A program made the position numbers and the translations under genes. Source: Calcarisporiella thermophila CBS 279.70 (taxonomy: Eukaryota; Calcarisporiellomycota). From it: a stretch of DNA of 64,000 nt. The stretch lies in NCBI RefSeq assembly GCF_041956535.1, contig NW_027192199.1, positions 613,741 to 677,740 on the forward strand, in the 5' to 3' direction. Below are positions 21,409 through 37,874 of the stretch, piece after piece. Under the pieces are notes generated by a model. It was given only the letters and a program-made list of their open reading frames with translations. It was not told the DNA's origin and did not search any database. The first letter of the stretch is position 1; every line of letters starts with the position of its first letter.

Positions 21409-22263
21409 ATGTCCGCAGTTCCCCCCGTCATGCTCCGCACCGCGAACGATACTGTTCCATTCGGTATGCCCTATTCCAACTCCATGTTCAGTGGATTTCC
21501 TTCCAATAATGCGATGAGTATGCCGTCGATGTACATGTCTAATTTCCCTGCAGGCGGCGCTGCGCGTCCTCTCCCCTCTCAAGCCAATCCGCAATCGTCG
21601 CTGACCACAGGGGGAGCATCTGGAAATTTCAACCAGCTCCTCCTGTTATTGCTCCAACAACAACAGCAACTTCAAATGCAGCTGCTCGAACAACGTCGTA
21701 ACGCCTCCGCGCAGAATTTTCCCGCTCAGGGCGCAATGGGCGCCAATATGACGCCGCAATCATACGTGCCGGCCAACACCACCATCATTATGCCGACACA
21801 GCCGCAACAGAGTACTCTGTATAACGGTTATCCCGGCTTCGGGGGGTTCGGGGGCTTTGGGGGAATGTACCCGTACTATAACGCACTGGGGGGGTACGGT
21901 TGGCCCTACCGGTATGATTATGGCGGATACGGCTCGCTCTACTACCCCTGGTACAACTCCTGGTACAACTCCTGGTACAGCCCATGGTACAACCCCTATT
22001 CCTACTGGAACTCATGGTACTCGCCCTACTACAGCTATTACAACCCGTACTATTCCTACTACAATCCGTATTCGTTCTATAATCCCTTCTACTATCCATA
22101 CTATGGCTACTATAACTACTACAGCCCATACAGCGTCTGGAACATGCTTTTTAATCCCTACTCATACGCATTCAGCCCTGGGTATTCCTTACTCTCGCTC
22201 TTGGATTACGGGCTGTCGGAATCCTTCCCATCTCTCTACGACGACTATGACTACTGGTGGTAA
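21409..22263 (+). CDS. Tyr/Trp/Pro/Asn-rich low-complexity protein
   Basis: A single exon of 284 codons plus stop. The N-terminus (about 1-75) is Met/Ser/Pro/Asn-rich. A short Leu/Gln block (LLLLLLQQQQQLQMQLLEQRR split around residue 80) may form a coiled coil. A Gly-Phe stretch (GYPGFGGFGGFGG) leads into a tail in which 43 of the last 133 residues are Tyr and ten are Trp, built from YNSWYNSWYSPW, SPYYSYYNPYY and similar units, ending DYWW. No signal peptide or membrane segment is seen, so it is probably intracellular. Such aromatic-rich tails behave as prion-like or phase-separating sequences; adhesive or wall-linked roles are less likely without a secretion signal. No homologue is recognised. 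In-frame TGA just upstream supports the ATG at 21409. Confidence 0.75.
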   Translation: MSAVPPVMLRTANDTVPFGMPYSNSMFSGFPSNNAMSMPSMYMSNFPAGGAARPLPSQANPQSSLTTGGASGNFNQLLLLLLQQQQQLQMQLLEQRRNASAQNFPAQGAMGANMTPQSYVPANTTIIMPTQPQQSTLYNGYPGFGGFGGFGGMYPYYNALGGYGWPYRYDYGGYGSLYYPWYNSWYNSWYSPWYNPYSYWNSWYSPYYSYYNPYYSYYNPYSFYNPFYYPYYGYYNYYSPYSVWNMLFNPYSYAFSPGYSLLSLLDYGLSESFPSLYDDYDYWW

Positions 22264-22848
22264 TTTATTCTGTTCATCTACATATCCGCATATATATCCG
22301 CACATCCTCTTTGGTATGCTTTTGCTCCTATCTATATCCCATCCTTGTTTTTTATTGTCGCCATTTCTTATTCAATGGGTTCATGCTATTTGTTTTTTTT
22401 TTCTTGGTTATGTTTGTTTTATTCCACTAGGTGTACATACCGTTATCCACATGTTTATTCGCTTTTTACTCCCCTTTTGATGGTTAATTTTTGATGTCTT
22501 GGTGTTTAGATTTTCTATTCCTTTTCTGCATGAGAATCGTTTTTCCCTCTGGAACGATAAATCCAAATGTACTGTAGCGAGTATCCTCTTTTCTCTGGAA
22601 ATATATTGTATATCTTCTATCCCTTCCTCCAAACTGTGTCAAAATATTCGTTTCAACAAGCATTCAAAAAGAAAAAAAACGGTAGTATTAATCCATGGAA
22701 ACTGTACAACATCATGAAGGAAAAAAAAATATCTAGATCCAAGCAAAAAAAAAAAAATAAAACCTTAGAAGCCTTAGCAACCCATTAGAATAATAATCTC
22801 TTGCTCCCTCTCCCTTGCTTCCCTTCATACCTCCACCAAAAAGAAAGT
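22264..22848. other. Convergent 3' region
   Basis: T-rich then A-rich sequence between the Tyr/Trp-rich gene (+) and the CHY gene (-). Presumably both 3' UTRs. No gene is seen. Confidence 0.5.
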
Positions 22849-25800
22849 TCATGTTTTCTTCTTAGCCACCGGTCCCACTCGCGTGGCCTTTTTAGAGGTG
22901 GTCTTGAATTCTCCTTTGTGTTTTCGCGGATCATTCCTACTCATTCTGGCTTTGTCGCGAGTCCCAGAGCCTCCTTCCCAGAATCCACGCGTTCCTGCGC
23001 GTGCAAACTCATTGCCACACGAGGCACAGGGCTTTTGAGAGTAGGGCTGCTCGCGCGAGCAGAAACCGCATATCATCCTGTTTGCAAACTGAAGAGATAG
23101 GGTTAGGGGTTGAGTGCGCTCCAGCATGTCAAGCCGAATTGGGGTGGAATTTACCTCATTCGTATGGTCTTCGGCCTCGTCATGGCAAATGTCGCACGGG
23201 TACACCTTGTTACAACAGCCTCCGAATCTTAGCCAACGATAGGATTTCTTATAGTGTTTGCACGTTCCTTTATTGGGGAGTGGCTGATTTTGCGAGATTG
23301 AAGGTAAAAAAAAACGTTATTGCGGCCGAACTCAAAACACAGATAGACTGCCTTTACCTGTCCCATCACTATGCCAAGTTCCTGCTTTGTCTTCTTTTTC
23401 GCCTTGAGCTTCAACAGTTGCTCCCCTTCCTCGCCAAGCATCAACCGTTCGGAGCCCTGGCGAACGAAGCGGATCTCGTCCACGGTCAGCGTCATCTTTT
23501 CGTGGCACTCTCGGCACGTTATGGTGGATGCTTGGCCACGCGATGGATTCTTGAATGGCGCAGAGTTGGAAGTTGTGTTGCAGTTAGAGCAGGTTGGGAC
23601 ATAGGTGGAGGGTAAGAGATCAAAAGGAGTACAGCCCGCCAGCTGTAAAAGCCCAAGCGAGATGGAGTTCTGGTGAATAAAATCTGCTCCCAAAAAAAAA
23701 ATTAACCAGACAGTGTTATTGACGGTGGTCTCTGGCGTCGAAGCGCCGATAAAAACTCTACCAGATAAATATTTCACTCCAATAAGACTGGTGCAAGTGG
23801 AACAAGTTGTCCATCTCCCGCTTTTCTCGCTCGCCTGTGCAGAGGGCGCTTTCCTGGATGCAACGTTGCCAACCGCTGGGGATGCCTTGTCCGGTGTGAT
23901 TCCGCTCACCTCGTTTGTGCTCTTACACCTCGCGCAGCGAACCACCAGATTGAGAAGGGTGCACTGCAACAATGCGATATTTTGCATCATGATGTTGGTC
24001 AGTCGCAGCTCCGTCCCTTTCTTTTGCTGTGGCTCTGCTCCATCTGTAGAGGGCCTTTGATCCGTGGCATTGCCCTCTTCTTCTTCGTCTTCACTGCCAA
24101 AATCATCACTCACTTCGTTGTTGGATTGGCTATCGTGCTCACTTTGGCTTGAGCTCGCGAACTCGTCTTCGTGTGTCTCCCTCTCCGGAGCATTATCCGA
24201 AGAGTAGAAATGGTAGCGAGAGGACTCGTCTGTGAGCTCCTGGCGTTCTAGTATCCTTCTTGTTTCTTCGTCAATTTTTTTGTTAGCTTTATTGCCCGTA
24301 ACGGTTTGCACAGAAGCATTGACAGGAGACGGCGTCGGGACCGCCTTTGGCTGAGCGGGAGTTTTAACTGGTGGAGGCAATACCATTAGAGACCCGAGGC
24401 TCCGATCCAGCCAGTTAAGGTGTTGAAAAATGGAAAAGGTGGGCTGCTCTTGCACCCGCTTCAAGAAGGCCTCCGAAATGTTTCTAAGAAACAAAAAAAA
24501 CCCCATCAAACCAATCCCATAAGCCATGCTCAGTTTAACATAAACAGAGAGATATTTTACTCTTTTTTCCACGAGGGCAGCTTCTCGTTTTGGATAGAGA
24601 TTGTGCACGGCACCAGCGGATATGTTTCCGGAACATGAATCTGAAGCAGGAGCGCTGCGCCCAAGTCATCTCGCTCTAATAGTTTTGAATCGGAGGGCGT
24701 AATCTGCAGACTCACCGTTGAGCCGGACACTTTACACGTTTGTCTGAAGCGAGTCTGAAGTTGACGCACCTCTTGTTCGCGACGTGATCGTGCAGAAGCA
24801 AGCTCCTCAGGAGTATACGCAGTTTGTGGCGAGGCAACAGAGGGAGATGTCCCTGCCGATGATGTAGTATTTAAAGGTTGAGGATGGTTACTTTTATCAG
24901 CGTGATTTGTTGGTGGGGGAGGTGAGATCGACGAACTAGGCGTTGTGGTTGTTGGGGGAGTAGGGGATGGAATCGGAGAATGCTTGACGAATCGAATGGT
25001 AGAGGAAGGTGGCTGTCGCAATAGCGACTCAAGGTTATGGTCGAGCCAATTCAGATTCTGTAGCAAGGAGAAGTGAATGCCCTTTTGCCTGTCTTTTCTC
25101 ACGTGCTCTTCAAATCCACGCTCCACATTCCTAAATTTTAGAGATTTGACAAGTCATCAGCGAACCAGAACAACAAGAAAATGTCAATGAAGGGTACCTA
25201 GCAAATCCCTTTGGAATATCTTCGTTCAGCACTTCTACTGAGCAGGCAGTTGTCGGGTAATCTGCAGGCAAGGAGATCCTAAGCTGAATACTTTCTAGTT
25301 CATAGGGGAACTCAGGGTCGGACGGAGGGAGATCCAATTCGATTACAGCCCCTTGATCATCCGATCTAAGGTAAGAATAGAAAGATAGTTAGCAATGCGC
25401 TCCTCTCTGTGGATCTTTGCCACGATACTCACTTGACGGTTTTATACGAGGAACGAAAACGTAGCTCAACCTGCTCCAGCTCTACTTGTCGGGACACCTT
25501 GGTCTGTTTGTCCTTGTCTTGTGCATTTTTACTTGCCTTTATGGACCATGTTTAGTTCAAAAAAACAAAAACAAAGGCATCTTCAGGAAGAGCGGTTTAC
25601 CTCTTGAATTTTTCGGGCTTGTGGCCTAGCAATCGGTAATCTTTGTTGCTTGTGGCCATTTCTCCGTTCGGATTTCTTAACTTGCTCGGAAGAGGCACCA
25701 GAAGAAGGCGTCGCTTGCCGCTCTCCTCTGAGGTCGCGTGGAGATTCGGGATCTTGTCTGGGGGTTGATTTGGATTGCTGCTGTTCTGAATTTGTAGTAG

Positions 25801-26331
25801 TCGAGTTAGGTACTAGGGCCTCGCCTTCAAGAAACCAAGAGTAAAGCAATTAGTTTAGAGAAGAGCACGGGGCAATCACATTATCTCGGGTAAGCCATTG
25901 ATCTTACTTGCACAAGCGCTTTGATCAATTTGGCGAATCTGATTTGCAACCTCCAACGTGCGAATTCCCCCCTCCAACTCCCTGATCTCCTCTCGATCGA
26001 ATCCTTCTATGCTCTCCGCGCCCAGCTCCATCTCGAAATCGTCGAGCATAACATAATCCCCCTCCACTAAGTCCTCGACATAATCGCCCTCTCCTTCTGA
26101 AGAGCTAATATCGTTCGCAAGACTCTCTTCCGGCGCAGGGACCGGGGACGGTCGACCCGAAGCGCGAAGAATGTGACGGAATTGGCAGCTTTCACCGGCG
26201 CGGCATCCCCCAGGGCGATTGTAAAATCGGCAGATCGGCGGGAATCGACGCGGTCGCCGCACGTAAGGATGCATTTGGGTGAATGGAGGATCCGCGGTGG
26301 GATTGTCGATTAGGGGTGGTGTCTGTGCCAT
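22849..26331 (-). CDS. CCCH- and CHY-type zinc-finger protein with two RWD-like modules
   Basis: Exons, from the start: 25908-26331, 25601-25824, 25433-25536, 25198-25365, 24561-25130, 23762-24483, 23358-23683, 23155-23283, 22849-23088; 968 residues. The N-terminus has a CCCH finger (CRFYNRPGGCRAGESCQFRH, C-x8-C-x5-C-x3-H) at about residues 33-52. Two RWD-like beta regions follow, each trailed by a similar helix (LLQNLNWLDHNLESL and IFQHLNWLDRSLGSL). The C-terminus holds CxxC pairs and the CHY domain: CKHYKKSYRW, YPCDICHDE, ICGFCSREQ and KPCASCG. CHY proteins bind several zinc ions; in plants and animals some are ubiquitin ligases with a RING, which is absent here. The acceptor at 23283 was chosen because it restores the CKHY signature. 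A basic Lys/Thr tail ends the protein. Confidence 0.9.
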
Positions 26332-26870
26332 GAGAAAATGGATTGCTGCAACTGCAAGAGAGGAACCAATGGATTGGGTACTGTTTAAGGGAACACCATT
26401 CGGTCAGTTGCGGCGGCGCGGTTTAAATATGTATCTAGCTTTTTCGGGTCTTTGAGTAAGCCTGTAGCGCACAAGTAAAAATTACCACTTAAGACAATTT
26501 TTGGCCGTGACTACCGGAGTGACTGCTTATAAATCTACGATATTTATTTGACAAATGCAAGTGCCACTAAAAGAAGGAAAAAAAAAGATATCAGTTTTAA
26601 GAGACAGAAAAACGGAAAACATAATTTTATAATAAATTCCACACACAAAACATACAAATTTAGAAATTCACAAAAAAGGCCATAAAGCGGTTGTAGAAAA
26701 AAAAATTGGTAATGGTCCTGACAAAATGCTCTTTTGCGCACAAAAGAAAAAATATTACAATTGCCGAGAGAGAAGAAGAGAGAGAGGGAGGGAAAGAGAA
26801 AAGAAAGAAAGACAGAAAGAAAAAATAAAGCAGAGCAAATCATCATCACGCCACTGTATCTATCATGGAG
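26332..26870. other. Intergenic, A/T- and GA-rich
   Basis: Promoter of the CHY gene (-) and 3' flank of the CHD gene (-). A GAGA-type tract lies at about 26764-26825. No gene is seen. Confidence 0.5.
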
Positions 26871-32946
<6,076 letters not shown>

Positions 32947-33882
32947 TAGGGGGGGCTATAGTTATAATTGTTTATATTTTTTAGGAAAAAAAAAATAATC
33001 ACGGCCTGGCAATAACCATCCACACAAAAAAAAGAGAATTAATGGCAGTATGAATATCTAAGATGTTTTTATATCGTTTTTGTAAATGGGAAGGAAGGAT
33101 GGAAGATGACGGAAAAAAAAGAACCTAGCCTTCGCCTTCTACTTTTTTGTGTGCTGTGAGTGTGAGTGGGTATTGCCCCGTGGCTCTATGCGCAGTCACC
33201 AGTATGTGCGCGCGACTTCCGCCCCTGTCGTCGGTCTTTTTTTTTGTACCAAAAAAACCTCAAGGCCTAAGGCCGACCCCCCATTGTATTGAAAGATTTG
33301 TAAATTCACCGTTTGTGTACTATCAGCCGGATCACTTGCACACACGACTCATTGTCGCATGGACATCTCCCCCATTCATTTGTAATTGCCATTGTAGGAA
33401 TTGTCTTTGATAAGCTCTAGGTTCATATTCGTCATGTCCATGGGGAGCTGACTCAACCGATTTCGATGAATTTAACAAACAAAACTCTTTTATTCACTCA
33501 ACATCTCCCACCATACAACTACAAGGAAGCAGCATTAATCATACTCCCGTCGGGTGCAAATCAGAAATCACCGGCCTGTACCTAGGATCAAACATCGCCT
33601 ATTTCTAAATACATTTTGTCAAACCAATACTGCGCCGTGGAAGAGTTTCAATTTGCTGTTTTCAGAAAAATTTTTGGATTGACATTGAAAAGTAGTATGA
33701 TATAATCGACTGTACAAATATAAATAACAAGCCCCCCACAGGAATCCCGCGGCCGCCTTTATATGCCATAGATATCTTTGCCCGTTGGAGGTTGGTACCT
33801 ACGATGGAGCCATCCCCAAATAAGATCGGCTGAAGACAATAGAGCTGTGGCATGCACAGCTCGTTGAACACTAGTGTCTCAC
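32947..33882. other. Upstream region of the CHD gene
   Basis: About 940 bases between the CHD start (-) and the Alba-protein stop (-). A and T runs dominate. A short extra exon of the Alba gene ending near 33810 is possible. Confidence 0.45.
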
Positions 33883-34632
33883 TTACCCAGAAGTCTCCTC
33901 CAGTTCAGGGATCGCCGTGGTCGACAGATAGATGGTGATCACCGGAAGATGTCGCGTCACCTTCACCCTGCATATCCATTAAGTTAGCATACTCCCGCTC
34001 TCCCCAATACCTCCATGCTTTGGACCTTACTTGTCCAGGTTCTGCTCCAAGGGCTCCCACACGTCTGTTGCATTCACGCTCCCAATCTGGGTGTATTGAT
34101 GCAATGTGCCTTCCATTCTCCGCTTGATGATCTCGGTCACCGTTACTGTCTTGTTGATGGCTTTTCCTTTTCCAGAGAGAATGAGATGCGTATGCTTCTT
34201 CTCCTTTTAGGGACGCGCAAATAAAACAAAAAACACCATGAGCCAACCACGACTATATCCTCTATACTGAATATTGATGTTCCACCCTACCTGAAGGAGA
34301 TCTAGCCCATACGAAATGTAATTTCTAACCTTGCCTTGTGTCGTTATGTGGATTTCATTCGCTGGCTTTGGCTGTTTTCTCTGAGTTGAGGCAGAGGAGG
34401 AAGCATGTGTGGTTGGGTTGAGTCCCACATCGATGTGCTCCTCTTCCTGTGCCGTATGCTGAGGGACCTGCCGGTAAGCTTCCACTAGTGGTATGAAAAA
34501 GATAATTTCATTGCAAAAATTAATACGACTCGAGCAGAGTGGGAGTTTACAAGTAATGCAATCTCTCTATTTTATTCGAGCAAAATATATACAAAGAACG
34601 AACCCGGTAATAGGTATCAAGCTGCACTTACT
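33883..34632 (-). CDS. Alba-domain protein, Rpp25/Pop6-like (RNase P/MRP subunit family)
   Basis: Exons, from the start: base 34632 alone (the A of ATG), 34291-34484, 34031-34203, 33883-33967; 150 residues. The Alba fold is clear: EIHITTQGKVRNYISYGLDL, HLILSGKGKAINKTVTVTEI, IKRRMEGTLHQYTQIGS and HLPVITIYLS. The order matches eukaryotic Rpp25/Pop6 proteins, which bind the P3 arm of RNase P and MRP RNA; general Alba RNA-binding proteins are the alternative. The start codon is created only by splicing a 147-base intron (GTAAGT...CACTAG), since no other in-frame ATG lies before the domain. The stop TAA (33883-33885) overlaps a strong GTAAGT donor; splicing from it to 33832 would replace the final Gly-stop with a short RSYLGMAPS tail. 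Confidence 0.82.
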
Positions 34633-34868
34633 TAATGAAGATAAGGGAAATGTATAAGGGGGTCGGGCGCTCTGTTCTAAATGGCTTCTCGATCAACCAT
34701 GTATCTCCAAGCCGAAGCATCCACAGCTGAGAACTCGAATTTCCATAAAACACGCTGCGCCACCTTACTGATCCCACCTCATTAAACGCGAAAAAAAAAA
34801 AAGCTACAGTTGGCCACCTTGACTTGTCGAAATCCTTGGATCCCATTCAAACCATTCGGTGATCAACT
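34633..34868. promoter_or_regulatory. Divergent promoter/leader region, Alba gene and RING-BRCT gene
   Basis: 236 bases between the split start codon of the Alba gene (-) and the ATG of the RING-BRCT gene (+). Includes the 5' leader exon of the Alba transcript. A 69-codon minus-strand ORF here is out of frame with Alba and is not called. Confidence 0.45.
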
Positions 34869-37491
34869 ATGAATGAACGTTTTAAAACGGCACTCGAAAA
34901 GATGGAGCACTTACTCCTGTGCCCCGTTTGGTAATTTTCAAGCCTCAAACAAAAATAAAAGCTAGGCTAATTTCATGTCCCTATACTATTGCCCTAAAAT
35001 CTGTCGCGTCTCATAGCGGACATATTCTTAAGGAGACATATACAGTCACAGAGTGTGGCCATGTGTTCTGCAAGTAAATAGTTTTACTATCGGTTTCCTT
35101 TTTATATTATTATCGATGATCACTATGAATTATCGTGTAGAGCCTGTATTACAGATTCAATAGTCGATTCCGCCTCCTGTCCGAGTTGTCACTTACCCAT
35201 GATCCCGAAAAATCTCCGCCGAAATCCTCAACATGATACACTTGTCGAATGTGTAAATGGGCTAAAGTACTTAATCCATACGAACAGAACAGCTCCCGAG
35301 AAGCATGAAGAGGCGGGGGGGGAGGAAGAGGGAGAGGAGAGGGAACCCAGAGACGATAGAGAGACCTCTGCCCTGGCAGGACAGCTCTCAAGGCAAGCAA
35401 GTTTAATGGAGTATATAGATTTGGATGGAGGTCTCGTGGAGGGGCAGGATGGAATAGTGGTGGGCTCGGAGGTGGAAAAGGTCCGGGCTACGCCCTTGGA
35501 AGAAGAGGAAATAGTGAGGGCGAGCGACAGGACGGAAGCATGCAGTTTGGAACCTAAAGAGCTTGAAGGAAACCTACCGAGCGGGGTGCTCTCATATTAT
35601 CTCGGCGGACACTCTTTGTCTAAGTTCAAGGGAAGACTAAGTGATGTGGATATGGACGAGAGCATTTTGGAGACACAGTTCGATAGGGTGGGAGAAGGGG
35701 AGGCCACGGTGGAATTGATTAAGCAAGAGAGTGAGGCGGAGAGCCTTGGTGCGAACCATTCTGTGCCCATCTTATATCCGGAGTCGAGAGCAGGATCGGC
35801 CCTGACGGCCGACTCGATTTTGTCCAGACCCCATACGGTCATTAAGGAGGAGGCTGAGGAATTATGTATCCGCGAAACGCCCCCGTTGGTGATGGCAAAT
35901 TATCCGGTCACGCCGGTGCGCTATGAACGGGAAATGATACCCGACGAAGACAAGGTACTCTTGCATCGTTAGCGGCGAAAGACTTCCGCCCACGAATGGG
36001 TCTCTAAAAACACTTTTTGCGCTTAGGCAATAAGCCATCCGCTTGGAGAGCCGGGAGAGGAGACGTCCTATTTGACCAACCACAAGGCAGCCAAGCAGCT
36101 GGTAAGCCGGAAATCCTACGCGAAAGGGTTGGCCGACCTGCTCTACATTGCTTTTATTGTTTTTCCAGCTGGATTCACCCGAGGACAGAGAGCATACCCA
36201 AAAGAGACGGGCAATAGAGCATCCTGCACGCATTCTTCAAAATTCCGCTAAAGATACTCCCTTCGTGAAGCCTCCACGGCTGCATTCCGGATCCAAGCAG
36301 TCCAAAGTAAGCATCATTCAACTCTTTGTAGTCCATTCACTTCCCTGTAACACCATTTCGTCCCCCCCCCCCCTTCACTGTTTAGTCACCACCCCGCAAA
36401 GACCCTCCCCGCTCGGCCACCCTCTACACGGACGCCTTCCCCTCCCTGGCTACGGCCACCGAGCTCACCAATCTCCGAGCCCCACCCCTTAAGCACTCGA
36501 AGACCGCGACGGAAAGGAAGTCAGCGCGAACGTGGGACGCGAGTACATCGGACCATGAAGAGAAGCTTCATAAGGAGGTGGAGGTTATCGAAGGCAGCGA
36601 GGGGGAGGGCGAGGAGGTGGGCGAGGAGGAAGAAGAGGAAGAGCAGGGGCTATTACGGAGAAAGGACAAGGAGTCGGTGGTGCTTATGGTAACCGGATTG
36701 AAGGAAGGAGACAAGGTAAGCGTTCTGGCTCGGGGTGCCCCCCGAGGCAACCATCGGGAATGAGAGGCTAAGCATATCCCGTCTCTATGCAGCAACAGTT
36801 TACCGAGGCCCTCAGCCGGATCCACTTTACCACCTTGACGGTGCGCGTCATTGAGACCCCCGTCGGCGACCACACCTTCAACATGGATCACGTGACCCAC
36901 GTCGTCACATCCGTGACCCCGGAGGGGCTATGCCCGCGCACCATCAAGTACTTGTATGCCCTCATGGCCGGCAAGTGGGTGGTCAGCCAGCGATGGGTGG
37001 TGGACAGCGTCCGCGCGGGGCGATGGCTGGACGAAGGCCCCTATGAGGTGCGAGGGGATTTGGCGTGCGGGGAAGTCGCGGGGCCCAGGTTGGGGCGCAA
37101 GTCGGCAGACCACGACGAGACGAGTCCAGAGGAGCCGGAGGCAGGGGTGAAGCGCGAGACGCTGCGCAAAAGGGAGAGCGGGGGGCGGAAGCTCTTCCAC
37201 GGGTGCAAGTTCTTTTTCCTGGGCGAGTTTCCAGACCCGCTGCCCGGCAAGCTGGCCCTCCAGCGGCTAGCCGTGTTCGGCGGCGCCACGGTGCTGCGGC
37301 GCAGGCCGGCACCGACTTCTCCCCATGAGCTGCGGAGCAGCAACGCGGAAAATGAGCCCGTGGACTCGTCGCGGCCCATCGTGCTCTTCGACCCCAAGTG
37401 CTCAAGCGTCAAGGGCCTCTCGAGCGGCGGCCTGCAGGCCAAGCCCATCTCCTGGCTGTTGAATTGCATTTCACGCCAAACGCTCCTTTAA
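34869..37491 (+). CDS. RING finger plus tandem BRCT protein, BARD1/BRCA1-like
   Basis: Exons 34869-34930, 35017-35073, 35141-35954, 36027-36101, 36169-36306, 36386-36715 and 36793-37491 give 724 residues. A C3HC4 RING lies at residues 18-56: C18, C21, C34, H36, C39, C42, C53, C56, flanked by helices (ALEKMEHLLL before; QHDTLVECVNGLKYL after) as in BRCA1 and BARD1, where they pair the two subunits. A long acidic, disordered middle follows. BRCT1 starts near 480 (VVLMVTGLKEGDK; YLYALMAGKWVVSQRWVVDS) and BRCT2 near 640 (KLFHGCKFFFLGEF; ISWLLNCISR), matching the BARD1 GCYFYLWGTF region. No ankyrin repeats, so not a full BARD1. The expected role is a nuclear ubiquitin ligase in DNA-break repair. 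Acceptor 35141 was chosen because it restores the FCKAC cysteines. Confidence 0.88.
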
Positions 37492-37874
37492 GCATCAGTC
37501 TCTCTCTCTCTCTCCCCTTGTGCATAGTCTCATCTCCCATTCCCCTCACCCTTAACATCACTCCCATTGCTACATAGCTGTTCCACCACCACCATGTGTT
37601 TGTTTGTCTATCTGCTTTACTTTGTTTACACTGTTGTTTGTTTGATAGTCTGTTTGTAATTATGGTTGTCAACCATAGGGATATCATTCCTCCGGGTCCA
37701 TGTGGACGCGGGGGCGTCATCACTTGCTTCCATTCTATTTATTCGTGGTTGAAGATAAGAATGAACACCCATGTCTGCATTGACAATAGAAAATGAGAAA
37801 AAACACCCAGGGCCATGCACCGAGAAGCCCCCGTGCACGCCTTCGCCACCATTCCCATCCACGCCACCATATAG
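37492..37874. other. Convergent 3' region
   Basis: 383 bases between the stops of the RING-BRCT gene (+) and the PRL phosphatase (-). A (TC)n run follows the first stop. No gene is seen. Confidence 0.5.

Noticed and set aside
34628-34846. 72-codon minus ORF as N-terminus of the Alba protein
   Set aside because: Its frame does not join exon 2 through the GTAAGT donor; in the joining frame an upstream stop is met, so it is treated as leader.
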